From Rhizomys pruinosus (Eukaryota; Chordata; Mammalia; Rodentia; Spalacidae), in contig VZQC01010553.1 of NCBI GenBank assembly GCA_009823505.1, positions 448,748 through 512,747 of the forward strand: a stretch of 64,000 nucleotides of DNA, in the 5' to 3' direction. The notes beneath the pieces were generated by a model, which was not told the origin of the DNA, did no database searches, and worked only from the letters and a program-made list of their open reading frames with translations. This document shows positions 32,640-43,296 of this stretch, piece by piece. Position numbers and translations under genes: made by a program. How positions within the stretch are numbered: the stretch's first letter is position 1; each line of letters begins with the position of its first letter.

Positions 32640-33160
32640 ACTGCCTACCTTTCTACTTAGATATCACCATGTGACTTAACTCTTCAGGGGCCTTTCCATG
32701 TCTTCTAGCTAATTGGACTGGTACCTGCACTATTGCCCCTAACGAGCAACCTCTTCCTGTATCCCTTTTGGGGATGGATCTCACTACCTAAGATAGATGT
32801 TTGGCTGATGCCCCTCTTAGTGGGACCAGGCATTACAACAGAGATGTGTGATTGTATCGTCCATATTGTAGTCCATTAAACTCCAGCTTTTGTCTCAGGA
32901 GTACCAACTAAGTCCATCAACATTAGCACCTGCACCTGTCTCCTGTCACCAAGGCTCTCCTGACTTCTGAATGATGCCACAGTCTGGCCTTCAACCTATT
33001 ATGATAATCACTCCCTCCACTCTCCAATATGCAGCTCAAGCCTTTTATGTCTCAGAGGCCTGGAACACTATGACAGATCAGAAATGCAAACCAGAACATC
33101 CCTACTCAGCTCTGAAAAAAAAAGGCATTCACCTCTTGTTGATGATTTAACCTTCCTAAT
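32640..33160 (+). pseudogene. env: Class I ERV env remnant (SU end and TM start)
   Basis: 32695-32790 reads as a Cys- and Asn-glycosylation-containing stretch (ANWTGTCTIAPNEQPLPVSL) typical of the C-terminal part of SU. It is followed, after a frame change and TAA, by a hydrophobic PLLVGPGI segment at 32811-32834, as expected for the fusion peptide. The furin site is not preserved. Downstream TM is full of stops. Confidence 0.6.
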
Positions 33161-33285
33161 CTGTGTGAAATGAAATACAGAGACGAAAGGCCAAAATTAA
33201 ATCAGAAATTCCCACATTTTAATAATCAGACCCTGACAACTGGGAGTCTCACTTGTGACCTGTTATACAAACATTTAGAGACTAA

Positions 33286-33287
<2 letters not shown>

Positions 33288-33329
<42 letters not shown>
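33288..33329. repeat. (CT)n microsatellite
   Basis: About 20 CT units, probably the tail of the reverse-strand SINE that follows. Confidence 0.95.
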
Positions 33330-33330
<1 letters not shown>

Positions 33331-33339
33331 TTCTGTGTG

Positions 33340-33668
33340 AGCATGTCGGTGTATCTGTGTGTAGGTGCACATGTGTGTGCCAATGTAACATGTGTGCCTC
33401 TATGTACAGGCCAGAGAAAAACCTCAGGTGTCATTCCCCAGGTACACTTTGTTTTGGGAGATGGCATCTCTCCTTCTCCTGGAAGTCACCAATTAAGCTA
33501 GACTAGCTTGCCATAACCCCCAAGGGCTCTGCCGCTGCTTCCCCAACACTAGGATTACACATGTGAGTCATCATGACTAACTTCTTATTACATAAGTTAT
33601 GAGGATTGAATTCAGACCCTCCTGCTTGCTAGGCAAGCACTTTACCCATTGAGCTACGCCCCAGCCTT
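33340..33668 (-). mobile_element. B4/RSINE-type SINE
   Basis: Reverse order: TGTGTGCC-rich 3' end, B1-like part (CCCCAACACTAGGATTACAC) and ID-like head (CTAGGCAAGCACTTTACCC ... GAGCTACGCCCCAGCC). Confidence 0.7.
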
Positions 33669-33740
33669 ACAGCCTAACTCCTAATAATCCATGGGCTTTA
33701 TTCAAATGGTCAGTCTTTAAAACAACCATAGTATAGTAAT

Positions 33741-34965
33741 ATCTCTACCTATCTATGTAGATATGGACAATACATAAACAGCATGTGAGAAAAGAGTGTA
33801 TCATTTATGTATGTTATAAGGGATTATCTGTTACAAATGGATTGCTATTCCTGGGGTGGGGAGTACTCTCTCTAAGAATTCACCCAAATCTTTATCTCTG
33901 CCACAGCATACTTTCTTTAGTAAATATTTTTTATATCTGTTTGCTAAATAAGCCCCCCCACACACACACACACAATCATCGCATCGTTCCTGGCACAGCA
34001 CGAGTGTTCTTATTACCACATTACCAACTCACTACTACCCTTGGTACCTCTTGCAATAATGATTTGCTGCAGTGCTGCCCAAAAAGAAGGAAATAGTATG
34101 GAATTTTGGAGCACTCTCTACAGGGGTCCTCGCATTCAGCTTCTTCATCTCTACCATACTCCTTGGAGTATTCTGGCTGGATTTCCTGATGACGATGCCC
34201 CCCCCCCAAGCTTTTTGCTGACAATGGTGCAGTCACCTGCTGACTGTTGGTCACACAGGTAGTAACCATTCGTTTTCAATCACCAACCAACTACCCAGAG
34301 GGAAGAATGCTCCTGAGAAGTTCTTCCTAAGTTCCTGAGAGCCTGATATATGGGAAGATGCTGGGTCACCCACTGGAGACAGAAACCCCTCAACCCTGGC
34401 TCTCCACTAACAGGCAGACTGGTGCTGGCCAGTCAGTCACCCCAGCATCTCATCTGAAGAATGAGAGTCTTAGACTGGACTATCTCAAGAGACCCTTCTG
34501 GCTCTCAGATGCTTGGATTTGATGGTCTGACTCAAACTAGCCTGGCAACTAGCTCCACATCCAGGATGACTCAGAAATTTACAACTGCTTGGGGTTCCAT
34601 AACCTTAACTTCGGAAGCTCTCTGAAGTGGAAGCAGAGGTGACGTAATTATAGGAAAAAAAATTCAGGGTTTCCAAGAACTTCAGTTTTCAGCCCTCCCG
34701 TTTCATCTCCACCATAATGCATCTTATTGTCTACTATAAACTGATTGTTAGGCATGAAAAGGAAGTCTTCTGGCAAAACTCTAAAGCCTGTACAAGCACC
34801 CCAACTCCCAGACCCCTCCGACTGTCCTCAGGACAATATGCCTGTGCCTTCTTTGGTTTGATTCTATAGGGGAAACGTTTATATATTTGTCTCAAAATAA
34901 TGTAACTTTGTAGAGCTTTTCCTCATATATGATTTTAGTGTTTAGTTTTGGGGGCTATTTTCTTA
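33741..34965. other. No recognised feature (about 1.2 kb)
   Basis: Mostly unique-looking. Contains a short CA run at 33957-33976. Open frames at 33785-34096 and 34041-34262 are short, with competing frames on the minus strand. Confidence 0.45.
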
Positions 34966-34967
34966 AT

Positions 34968-35110
34968 CCTTAAAAATAGATGGTATGGTAAATTATACTA
35001 TTTACAAATGATAAAATTGAGGCTCAGCCAGGTTAAATATTTTGTTAATATAAATGTAAGACCCATGGTTGATTTAACCCTGATCTTCCAACTTAATCTC
35101 TTGTTCATTT
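34968..35110 (+). mobile_element. MIR ancient SINE
   Basis: CAAATGATAAAATTGAGGCT, CCAGGTTAAATATTTTG and CCCTGATCTTCCAAC follow the MIR core/3' order clearly. Confidence 0.7.
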
Positions 35111-35451
35111 TTAGTTCAGAACAATATCAGTTTCTACTCTGGTGGAAATGAGCTTACTTATCACTTGATGTGGGGTGGGGGTGGGGTTTCTGAGTGATAT
35201 GGTAGGTATGCAATGGGCTTGCTAGGATCACAACTGCTTCATGGCTGTGATCAATGCTTATAGACTATGCTGAAAGAATCACACTCTTACTTGGACTTAG
35301 CAGGAAGGCTTGATGTACAAATAACCCTGGGTACACAGACAATTTTATAAACCCCTAACACATAGTTACAGATAACAAAAGCCTGGCATCCTGTTGGAAG
35401 CAGTAGTCCTTTGGACTGACTTAAAATGAAATTGGTCTATATTCTTCATAG

Positions 35452-35454
<3 letters not shown>

Positions 35455-35513
<59 letters not shown>
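35455..35513. repeat. (GA)n microsatellite
   Basis: About 28 GA units. The open frames 35426-35752 (plus) and 35446-35652 (minus) pass through it and are not genes. Confidence 0.97.
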
Positions 35514-35516
<3 letters not shown>

Positions 35517-35945
35517 TGGGTTTACTAGTGTGTGTGCATGGATGTAGATACTCTACAACTAATGATTTTTGTAGGTTCAACTTCCAGTTAATCCTGGCAA
35601 GAAGGGGCCTAGTGCAAATCCACTCCCTGCATCCTAAACACCAAATACACACATATGCAGGTCAGCAAAGGCCACTGTCACATCCACAGAGCACCCAGGA
35701 CTGTGGGACTTACATGGAAGCCCTTCAAAACTCTCTTGACTCCACTTTGTAGGGATAACAGTGAGCTGCCCAGGCTATCTCACAGTCCTGAATTTAAGTA
35801 AAGATTCACAAAGCTGGAGACACTGAGCCTTCCTGGACCAGAACAGGAGGCGCCTTTCTGCCTCTGAGCACTCATTGTCCCGCCAGCATTTCTCCTTGTC
35901 TCCCTCTGTTTCCCTTTCTGCTCAGTATGCTCTCCCACCCCCAAA
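35514..35945. other. No recognised feature
   Basis: No repeat family or coding domain recognised between the GA and CA microsatellites. Confidence 0.4.
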
Positions 35946-36016
35946 TACACACACACACACACACACACACACGCCCCACCACTACCAGCACCAGCACCAC
36001 CACCAACAACAACCAC
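35946..36016. repeat. (CA)n followed by CAC/CAA repeats
   Basis: CA run at 35947-35972, then (CAC)n and (CAA)n-like sequence. Confidence 0.93.
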
Positions 36017-36104
36017 AAAATTATATTTTCAAAGTGAAGAAAGTCAAAGAGTATCTCCTCAGATCAGGGCCCAGATCAGCAAAGACATTGGCATTAATTA
36101 CTCT

Positions 36105-36415
36105 TTAATCTCTTGTCGTCTGGAAAGCTCTGCAAACTCAAAGGCTTCCTCCAGCCAAACAAACACCTGGCAGGCCTGGCCGGCCCTGGGAGCTCTGGGT
36201 TAGGGAGGCTTGGAAAGCAGCCCAAGGCTGGCTTCCGCAGGTGTTCAGCATAATAGGGTGTTAATTGGGTAACAGGTGGAAACTCAAAGGGTGGAGGAAC
36301 AGTTCAGAAGCTATTGCAGCCTAATTTCAAACAGAGTGGAATTTTCCTCCTTATCGCTCCATGTTGGACTCTGAAAGCTCAGTTAGGATAGAACTGAAAG
36401 GAACATTGTCATTTA
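36105..36415. promoter_or_regulatory. Candidate conserved non-coding element
   Basis: About 310 bp without any repeat signature, with balanced base composition and clustered motifs: CACCTGGCAGG and AACAGGTGG E-boxes, GGTGTTAATTGGGTAAC (homeodomain/HNF1-like half-sites) and GCCAAACAAACACC. No coding frame. Conservation cannot be seen from one genome; the call is from texture only. Confidence 0.25.
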
Positions 36416-36620
36416 AAAGGACTAACATTTAGGGTTGATTTCTAAGTGCCCAGCCTTATCTTTAATGTTCCAGGCAGCTCTGTAGGATTTGCATGAGAAT
36501 CTTGGTGGTAAGAATGCTGTGAGAAGGTGAAGGACTGCTTAAGGACACCCAGATGGTCTGCGGCAGTGCCAGGATTCTCTGGCACAAAGTCATCTGTGTA
36601 TTAACCCACTACCTTGTGCT
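36416..36620 (+). mobile_element. MIR-like ancient SINE
   Basis: AAGTGCCCAGCCTTATC, GAGAAGGTGAAGGACTGC and GCAGTGCCAGGATTCT follow MIR order. Confidence 0.55.
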
Positions 36621-36940
36621 ACCTTTCTATATCTGGGTTCTTCTGTGAGGCAAGATGCCATCACGGTGTGTTGGTCATAGGCACCTGCAGTGTTCTCCTC
36701 AAGAACCAGCAAACTGACGAAAATCTAAAAACCACGTGGGAACTGACTAAGTCTCAGATCAACAAACTCCCACCTTTCAAAATCCAAGCCCACCCCTGTT
36801 TATAAATGAGGCTCACTGGGACACAACTATCTGTTTACATGTTGGCTGTGGACCTTAGTTAACTTCAGATGATACATTGCAGGAAGGAAGAGCAGGAAGA
36901 ACTGCAACAGAGACTGTGTGGGCCAGACAGACCCAAGCAT

Positions 36941-37169
36941 TTTTTATGATTTACCTATTTTATTTTATTATGTGTATGAGTGTTTTGTCTACATGTAAGT
37001 ATATCCACTGTGTAAATTCAGCTGTCTGAGGAGGGCAGAGAGGACAGAACATTTCCTGGAACTCGTGTTACAGGTGCTTGTGAGTTGCCATGTAGGTGCT
37101 GGGGACTGAACCTGGGTTCTCTGCAAAAACAGCAAGTGCTTTTAACCACTGAGCCATCTCTCTGACCCC
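36941..37169 (-). mobile_element. B2/B3-type SINE, diverged
   Basis: Reverse-strand head CCACTGAGCCATCTCTCTGACC and T-rich left end; diverged body. Confidence 0.8.
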
Positions 37170-37695
37170 AGATAGTGTTTACTATCTGGGCCCTGTGCAG
37201 AAAATATTTGCTGACTACTGGTCAAAGAAACAACTGTAGGTACTGCTCTGAGTTGCTGCTGGGTGCTACCCAAGAACTGGGGATATTTTACATAAAACAA
37301 ACTCAAAGGCCTGACATCACATAGAAAGGAGATTTGTTTACAGGCTGGAAAATGAAAATTTGTGGGCCCTGTTTTTCGGCCTGCTCTAAAGAATGTTCTC
37401 TTCCTATCATCCAGGAGTTAATTTGTAAGGCAATGGGCTCTCTATCACTGCAAATATGCAAATAGGTAAATCTTCAACAGAGTTGTCAGGAGGTTTTCCT
37501 ATATGATCTCTACGTTCATCTACAATTTCTATGATACTGTTACTTTGTGGGTTTCAATATGACTAATGAACTATGGGGACTTTACCTTTTCTTGTGTCTC
37601 TATGTCCTAGGTGACTAAATATAAACTTGCATTCTCCTCTACTCTTCACCTCCACCCTGCCATAAGTACAGTGACATTTAAGTCATCAAGGGTCA
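37170..37695. other. No recognised feature
   Basis: Unique-looking sequence without supported coding frame. Confidence 0.4.
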
Positions 37696-37849
37696 GCAAA
37701 GGGTTTGAGACATGGCTCTGCAGTTAAGATTGCTTACTGCTCTTGGTGAGGACTAAAGCTCAGTACCCAGAGTGGGCTGCTCACATGTAACTCCAACTCC
37801 AGGGAAACCAATGCTTTCTGGCCTCTGTGGGCACGTGTGCGCGCGCGCG

Positions 37850-37883
<34 letters not shown>

Positions 37884-37890
37884 TAAATAT
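37696..37890 (+). mobile_element. B2/B3-type SINE with GC/CA tail
   Basis: GAGACATGGCTCTGCAGTTAAG head. The tail has become GTGTGCGCGCGCGC then (CA)n at 37852-37880. Confidence 0.8.
37834..37881. repeat. (GC)n(CA)n alternating tract
   Basis: Alternating purine-pyrimidine tract GTGCGCGCGCGCGC followed by CA, a possible Z-DNA former. Confidence 0.9.
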
Positions 37891-38019
37891 TTTTTTAAAG
37901 GAGTAAGAAGAGGCCACTGCACTAAAGCAGAGTCCCAGGTCATTGAGTTCAATTTGTGAAGAGGATATACTCACTTTAAATGCCCTTTTGTTTCCCAAAC
38001 TCAAAAATAAAGAATACTG

Positions 38020-38215
38020 GGGTATGGGATATAGCTCGCCTTGCCTAGTTTTCACAAAGCCCTGGGTACAGTCCTGGCACTGCATAAAGCAGGCATAAAA
38101 CACCTACAATCCCAGCACTCTGGAGATGGAGGCAAAGAGGAAGTTCCAGGCCTTCCCCAGCCTCATAGTGAATTTGAGGCTAGCCTGGGCTACATGAAAT
38201 TTTGTCTCACTTTTT
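38020..38215 (+). mobile_element. B4-type SINE (ID head plus B1 tail)
   Basis: GGGATATAGCTCGCCTTGCC head, then ACAATCCCAGCACTCTGGAG B1-like half. Confidence 0.7.
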
Positions 38216-38244
38216 AAAAAATTTTAAATGAAACACTATTTTTT

Positions 38245-38395
38245 TTTTTTTTGGTCTTTTCGAAACAGGGTCTCCCTGTAGCCCCAGCTGTCCTGGAACT
38301 CACTCTGTAGACCAGGCTGGCTTTGAACTCACAAAGATCCACCTGCCTCTGCCTCCCAAGTGCTAGGATTAAAGGCGTGTGCCACCACGCCCAGC
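38245..38395 (-). mobile_element. B1 SINE with target duplication
   Basis: Reverse B1 flanked by TGAAACACTATTTTT (38229) and GAAACACTATTTTTT (38396). Confidence 0.94.
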
Positions 38396-38403
38396 GAAAC
38401 ACT

Positions 38404-38620
38404 ATTTTTTATTTATTATTTTTATTTTATCTGTTTGAGTGTATTGCCTGCATGTGTGTCTATGTCATGCAATGCCCATGGAGGTCAGAAGAGGGCATCA
38501 AATCCCCTGGAACTGGAGTTACAGATGGTTGTTAGCCACCATGTGGGTACTGGGAACCAAACCCAGGTCCTTGGCAAGAACAGCCAGTGTTCTTAACTGC
38601 TGAGCCATCTCTCCAGCCCC
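38404..38620 (-). mobile_element. B2 SINE inserted at the same site
   Basis: Reverse B2, flanked on the left by GAAACACTATTTTT (38396-38410) and on the right by TGAAACATTGTTTTT (38622-38637). The target was therefore used twice. Confidence 0.93.
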
Positions 38621-38639
38621 ATGAAACATTGTTTTTAAA

Positions 38640-39255
38640 GCCAAAAGGACATATCCACTATCAAAAAGAGTATGTAATCAATAAATATTTATCAAGTGTT
38701 GCTCTGTACAGATCTTTGGTTCCAGATCTAGAAACAGAAAGTTGGCAGAAATTCGAAGCCCTGTGGGATGAGGAGCAGGAAGGGCCAGAGCCAGGACCAG
38801 CAGGACAAGGGAGCTGAAAAAGCCGGACACTACCTGGGGCCATGGCTAACAACATACACCCGAGGTCTGGCCAGGGCAGCAGGAAGAGAGGCTGTGAGGG
38901 ACACACAGAGGAGATGGGCCAGCACATCGCAGGGTCTGAGGGAATTCCCCATCATGCCTGCCCTACACAGGGAAATAAGAGGAGCCAGTCACAGGAGTTC
39001 AAGGAGGAAAGAAGGCACGAAAAGGAGATACTTGCATCTGAACACCTGGACTATTAGTCTGTTAGCTACACTTTGTAGAAAGTAAATTCTCACTGCCAAT
39101 TAGTCTATTATTCTTTGTGGAAAGTAAATTCAGCCTCCAAATGCTGATTTTGTTGGCTGTTTATCAAACCACATGAGGAAACTCAACTCTAAGAATGAAA
39201 AGAAAAGAAAATCAGCCTTAATAGAATGCAAATACTGGAACACTCTCAGCATAAT
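38640..39255. other. No recognised feature
   Basis: Includes a purine-rich stretch 38710-39040 with open frames on both strands and no domains. Confidence 0.4.
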
Positions 39256-39257
39256 TA

Positions 39258-39343
39258 TTTGTTTGTTTTGGTTAGGGATTGAATACAGGGCTTAGGCATA
39301 CTAGGTAAATGTTCTACCACTGAGCTACATCCCCAGCTTGGCA
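39258..39343 (-). mobile_element. ID-type SINE
   Basis: Reverse ID head: GGGATTGAATACAGGG...CACTGAGCTACATCCCCAG. Confidence 0.75.
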
Positions 39344-39364
39344 TGATTTAAAAAAAGTAATTCT

Positions 39365-39589
39365 GGGCTGGAGAGATGGCCTAGTGGTTAAGAGCACAGA
39401 CTGCTCTTGCAGAGGACCCGGGTTTGATTCCCAGCACCCACATGGTGGCTGAGAACTGTCTTTGACTCCAGTTCCAGGGGAATCCAACACCCTCTTCTGA
39501 TCTCTGCAGCATTGCACGACACAGGTGCACAGACCTGCATGCAGACCATACATTCATACACATGCAAAATAAATAAAATTTTAAAAAAT
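39365..39589 (+). mobile_element. B2 SINE
   Basis: Canonical B2 with a short TAATTCT repeat on both sides (39358-39364 and 39590-39596). Confidence 0.94.
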
Positions 39590-39819
39590 TAATTCTTCAA
39601 AAAGACAAGAGAAAAGGTAACATTGCTTTTGAAAAAGAAAAGAACAAAAATATTATTAAACAAAAGCATAAATGAAATGACCCTTTGTGAAAAGGTAAAA
39701 CAGCTCACACGCTGCCAAGTATCCTTCCCCTGCTGGGTAGAGATTTTGTTCAGGAGGGTCAGATGGAACCAGACCCAGGAGGTAGCGTGCTGGCGAGTCA
39801 GGTTAAAACAGGTAAAGCT

Positions 39820-39975
39820 AGCTGGGTGTGTTGGTGCACGCCTTTAATCCCAGCACTTGGAAGGCAGAGGCAGGTGGGTCTCTGTGAGTTCAAGACCAGC
39901 CTGGTCTACAAAGAGAGCACCAGGCCAACTAGGACTAAAGGGATACACTGTCTCAAAAAAAAAAAAAAAACAAAA
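39820..39975 (+). mobile_element. B1 SINE
   Basis: GCTGGGTGTGTTGGTGCACGCC head, ACACTGTCTC end, A18 tail; GGTAAAGCT on both sides. Confidence 0.93.
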
Positions 39976-40090
39976 CGGGGTAAAGCTGTCTGGGGAAAGC
40001 TCCAGGGTTAGAAGAGGGTTCCTGCATAGTCGCCTGTGTGCTTATGAGAAATGGGAACAAAATACTTTTCTTTGTAAACCATTTTAAAGT

Positions 40091-40216
40091 TGGTGCAGTG
40101 GTGGAGGTCTGTAATCTCAGCATCCAGGAGGGCAGAGGCAGGAGGATCACTGCAAGTTCAAAGCCAGCCTAGTCTCCATAGGGAGCACCAAGCTAGCTAC
40201 ATAGAGAGACCTTCCA
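40091..40216 (+). mobile_element. B1-type SINE, older
   Basis: TTGGTGCAGTGGTGGAGGTC...GAGAGACC; its tail turned into the GATA repeat. Confidence 0.8.
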
Positions 40217-40261
40217 GATAGGTAGATAGATAGATAGATAGATAGATAGAGAGATAGATAG
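40217..40261. repeat. (GATA)n microsatellite
   Basis: About ten GATA units. Confidence 0.97.
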
Positions 40262-40395
40262 CACATCAGGTGTGGTGATGCAGGCCTGTAATCCCAGGAC
40301 TCAGGGAGTAGAGACAGAAGGGTGAAGAGTTCAAGGTTATCCTAAGCTACATGCTGAGTTAGACTCCAACCTGGGCTATGTGAGACTTTACCAAA
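40262..40395 (+). mobile_element. B1-type SINE, older
   Basis: ATCAGGTGTGGTGATGCAGGCC...GTGAGACTTTACC; tail expanded into GGAA/GAAA. Confidence 0.8.
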
Positions 40396-40455
40396 AGAAA
40401 GGAAGGAAGGAAGGAAGGAAGGAAGGAAGGAAGGAAGGAAGGAAGGAAGGAAGGA

Positions 40456-40517
<62 letters not shown>
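40396..40517. repeat. (GGAA)n(GAAA)n polypurine microsatellite
   Basis: About 14 GGAA then 16 GAAA units, 120 bp of pure purine on one strand. Confidence 0.97.
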
Positions 40518-40518
<1 letters not shown>

Positions 40519-40602
40519 CCTATCTTAGGGACTGCCATGACTAGGTCACCATGACCATGGCGTTACCTGCACATTTCATTCATACATTCATTCACCCAAT
40601 AT

Positions 40603-40690
40603 TTTCAGTGCTAGGGATAAATCCAAAGCCTCACACCATACATAATGGGCAGGTGCCCTACCACTGAGCTGCAGCTCCAGCAGCACATTT
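40603..40690 (-). mobile_element. ID-type SINE
   Basis: Reverse ID head ending CACTGAGCTGCAGCTCCAGC. Confidence 0.7.
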
Positions 40691-40919
40691 TAATTCATTT
40701 GGTAGAAATCTTTCTAAACTATACAGATGACCCTATATTATTAAACTACTTAAGTAAGGATTTGACCTCTCTCCAGGACTGGGGTAGATGAGAGTTGGTT
40801 CCCCTTTGACTGTACCCTGTTTGAGCAGTCTGTGCTGTCTCTGAGGGTGCTATTGGACCACCCTTCACTTCTGTCTCTGCTTTTGGCCTTTGGGGGCAGG
40901 ACACTACACTTGGGTTTCA

Positions 40920-41040
40920 GAAAGGCATTAGAGTGGACATGACTGAGGCTTACTGTGTAGTCCAGGCTGGCCTGGACCATGTGGTTCTCTTGCCTCAGTC
41001 TCCCCAGTGCTGAGATTGAAGGTGTGTTTCTCCGTGCCTG
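40920..41040 (-). mobile_element. B1-type fragment
   Basis: CTTACTGTGTAGTCCAGGC...GTGCTGAGATTGAAGGTG on the reverse strand. Confidence 0.7.
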
Positions 41041-41215
41041 ATATAGTGTGCTCTCTTATTGTGCTTTGGACATACTATAAAGATGTGTGTAACCCTGCAT
41101 GAAGCAAGTCCACAGGTACCATTTATGAGCAACTCAGATGATCGTTAGCATTTCTTAGCAATAAAATTATTTGAATTAAGCTGTGCATACTGTTTTCCAT
41201 AGATAAAAGGCTACT

Positions 41216-41325
41216 GTCTGGGCATGGTATTGTAGAACTCTAATCCCCATACTTAGGAGGTAGAGATTGGAGTTTGGGACAAGTTTGGTCTACAGTGTGA
41301 AATCCTGTCTCAAAAAAACATGGGG
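41216..41325 (+). mobile_element. B1-type fragment, old
   Basis: CTGGGCATGGTATTGTAGAAC...AATCCTGTCTC. Confidence 0.65.
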
Positions 41326-41390
41326 AAGGGACAGAAAAATTTAAAAACATTTTTAAATTAGTGTGAATATAACTTCTTTTAAATTTTAAG

Positions 41391-42265
41391 TTTTAGGGAT
41401 ACCTGCAAGAAGAGAGACTGTAAGGCCCTGCTGTCAAAAACCTGGTGTAAGCATGGGAAAGATGTATTGAGACCACACTTGCAAAGTGTACAGTTGGTCT
41501 CTGGAATGCCAGAGAGTGCTACAAAAGGCCACTAAACCAATAAAGCAAATATTGGTCTCCTTGAGTCAAGCAAGACTCATCTGTCAGCATCAGCTGCACC
41601 TCACCTGCCTGGAGATACTGTGCAACAGTGGCAGCCATATGTCTGTATATCCCAAATCCAATTGGCTAGTATCTCTCTCCTTGGAGGAATAATTCACGGC
41701 TGATACCACAAGCTTACATCCTCTAGTGGTTAGGAGATGTTATAAGCCACAGTAAGACCTTGTCATCTTTTGCAGAAAAGTTATAGTTCATGGAATAGCA
41801 TACTGTCCAAACATCTATGTCTATACCAACGTAATCTACCATAATAATTAGTACTGTTTAAATGCCTGTATATCTAATTGCTTGTGCTTCATTAGTAGGA
41901 TTGAAAGGTTATTCCTGCATAAACTGGCAACCCATGAAAGGAAACAGCCTGAACTGATCAGAGTCCAAAACGACATCTCCAGAGAAAGTAGACTGTTTTG
42001 CTTCTCGCCCACTTGTCCCCCTTTTCTAAAGCCTAGGGAACAATCTGCAGAAGAGAGGGTGTGGTAGAATGTAAGGGCTGCGATTGGGGTGAATTGTGAA
42101 ACTACAGCAATATAGACTGGACTCCTATTTGATCAACATGATTGTACATACAAGCCCCTCCAGCTGGACAATGGGGGCCTTGGGCTGTATAAGTTTGGGC
42201 ATAGCTGCTTGCAAATTGGTTTTACATGAAGGATGCTTGTATTCATTACTTTTTATTAAAAAATT
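41391..42265 (+). mobile_element. Unidentified retroposon family, copy D
   Basis: Matches copies A and C from the equivalent of about 10360 onward and is free of the scattered insertions of copy C. It is 5'-truncated. Its 3' end is lost or altered just before the B2 at 42277. The frame at 41882-42067 corresponds to those in copies A and B. Confidence 0.72.
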
Positions 42266-42276
42266 TTAAGTTTATT

Positions 42277-42490
42277 GGGGTTGGAGAGATGGCTCAGAGG
42301 TTAAGAGTACTGGCTGCTCTTGCAGAAGACCTAGGTTCATTTACCAGCACCCACATGTAGCTAAAATCTATTAACTACAGTTCCAGGAGACCTGATGCCC
42401 TCTTCTGACCTCCATGGGCACTGCATAACATGGGTACATTTACATACCATACACTTATATACATGAAATAAAAATAATAAACAAAAAAAT
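42277..42490 (+). mobile_element. B2 SINE, diverged
   Basis: GGGGTTGGAGAGATGGCTCAG head, A-rich tail with AATAA. Confidence 0.88.
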
Positions 42491-42497
42491 TAATTAC

Positions 42498-42692
42498 ATT
42501 TATTTGCATGTGTGTGACACATGTGTGTGTGTGTCACAAGTATGCAGATCCCCTCAGAGACCAGAAGAGGGCATCACACCCCTGGACCTGAAGTTACAGG
42601 TGGTTGTGAGCCCACATGGGGGCTGAAAGCTGAATTCAAGGCCTCCAGAAGAATAGGAATCACTCTTAACCACTGAGCCATCTCACCAAACC
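42498..42692 (-). mobile_element. B2/B3-type SINE, diverged
   Basis: Reverse strand; contains GTGTGTGTGTCAC and ends CCATCTCACCAAACC. Confidence 0.75.
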
Positions 42693-42835
42693 TGAATATA
42701 ACTTTTATGTGCACTGGAAACCCCCAAAGTTGAAGTCATCCGGATTATTACAGTATTTGCTTTCTATTGCAGTAGTCTAGAACTCAGTCCTCTGTGTTGC
42801 TGAGATATGCCTGGATAAGCTTTTTGTCTGTTGTT

Positions 42836-42915
42836 TCTTGTGGTGCTGGGCTTGGGGCCAAGGGCCCACACATTCTAGACAAGCAATGTATCACTGAGTT
42901 ATATCTCCAGCCCTG
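42836..42915 (-). mobile_element. ID-type SINE
   Basis: Reverse ID head: GTGCTGGGCTTGGGGC...GTTATATCTCCAGCCC. Confidence 0.7.
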
Positions 42916-42939
42916 AACATGAAATCTGTTTTGGGTCTA

Positions 42940-43296
42940 TGTGGTGGTTTGAATGAGTGTCCCCATAGGCTTTAAGTATTCAGACATTTTGTCTCCAGTT
43001 GGTGGCACTGTTCTTGGAGGTCTTAGAAGGTGTGGCTGTGCTGGAGGAAGTACGTTATTGGGGGCAGGCTTAGTGAGTTTAACAAGCCTTGTGGTCTCCA
43101 GTCGCTCTCTTTGCTTCCTGCGCTCATTGCGAGATGTGACCTTCTGCTTTCTGCTCCAGCCCCGGCCACCATGCTTCCCGCCACAATGGACTCTGATTCC
43201 CTGGAACTGTTCATCGAAGCTCAAATAAACTCTTCCTTTTATAAGTTCCCTTGCTCATGGTGGTTTTATCACAGCAACAGAAAAGTGACTAATACA
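42940..43296 (+). mobile_element. Solo LTR, TGTGGTGG...AATACA, TSD GTCTA
   Basis: 357 bp with TG...CA ends, AATAAA near 43224, and perfect 5-bp duplications GTCTA at 42935-42939 and 43297-43301. The open frames 42953-43228 (plus) and 42937-43224 (minus) are LTR translations. Confidence 0.9.

Larger units (their letters stand above)
33160..33740 (+). mobile_element. ERV-derived segment split by SINE and (CT)n
   Basis: 33160-33285 and 33668-33740 match 28500-28690 (AATCAGACCCTGACAACTGGG). Between them lie a CT run and a B4-type SINE. Confidence 0.5.

Noticed and set aside
40217..40517. Possible CRISPR-like or satellite array
   Set aside because: Simple GATA, GGAA and GAAA repeats without spacers, grown from SINE tails.
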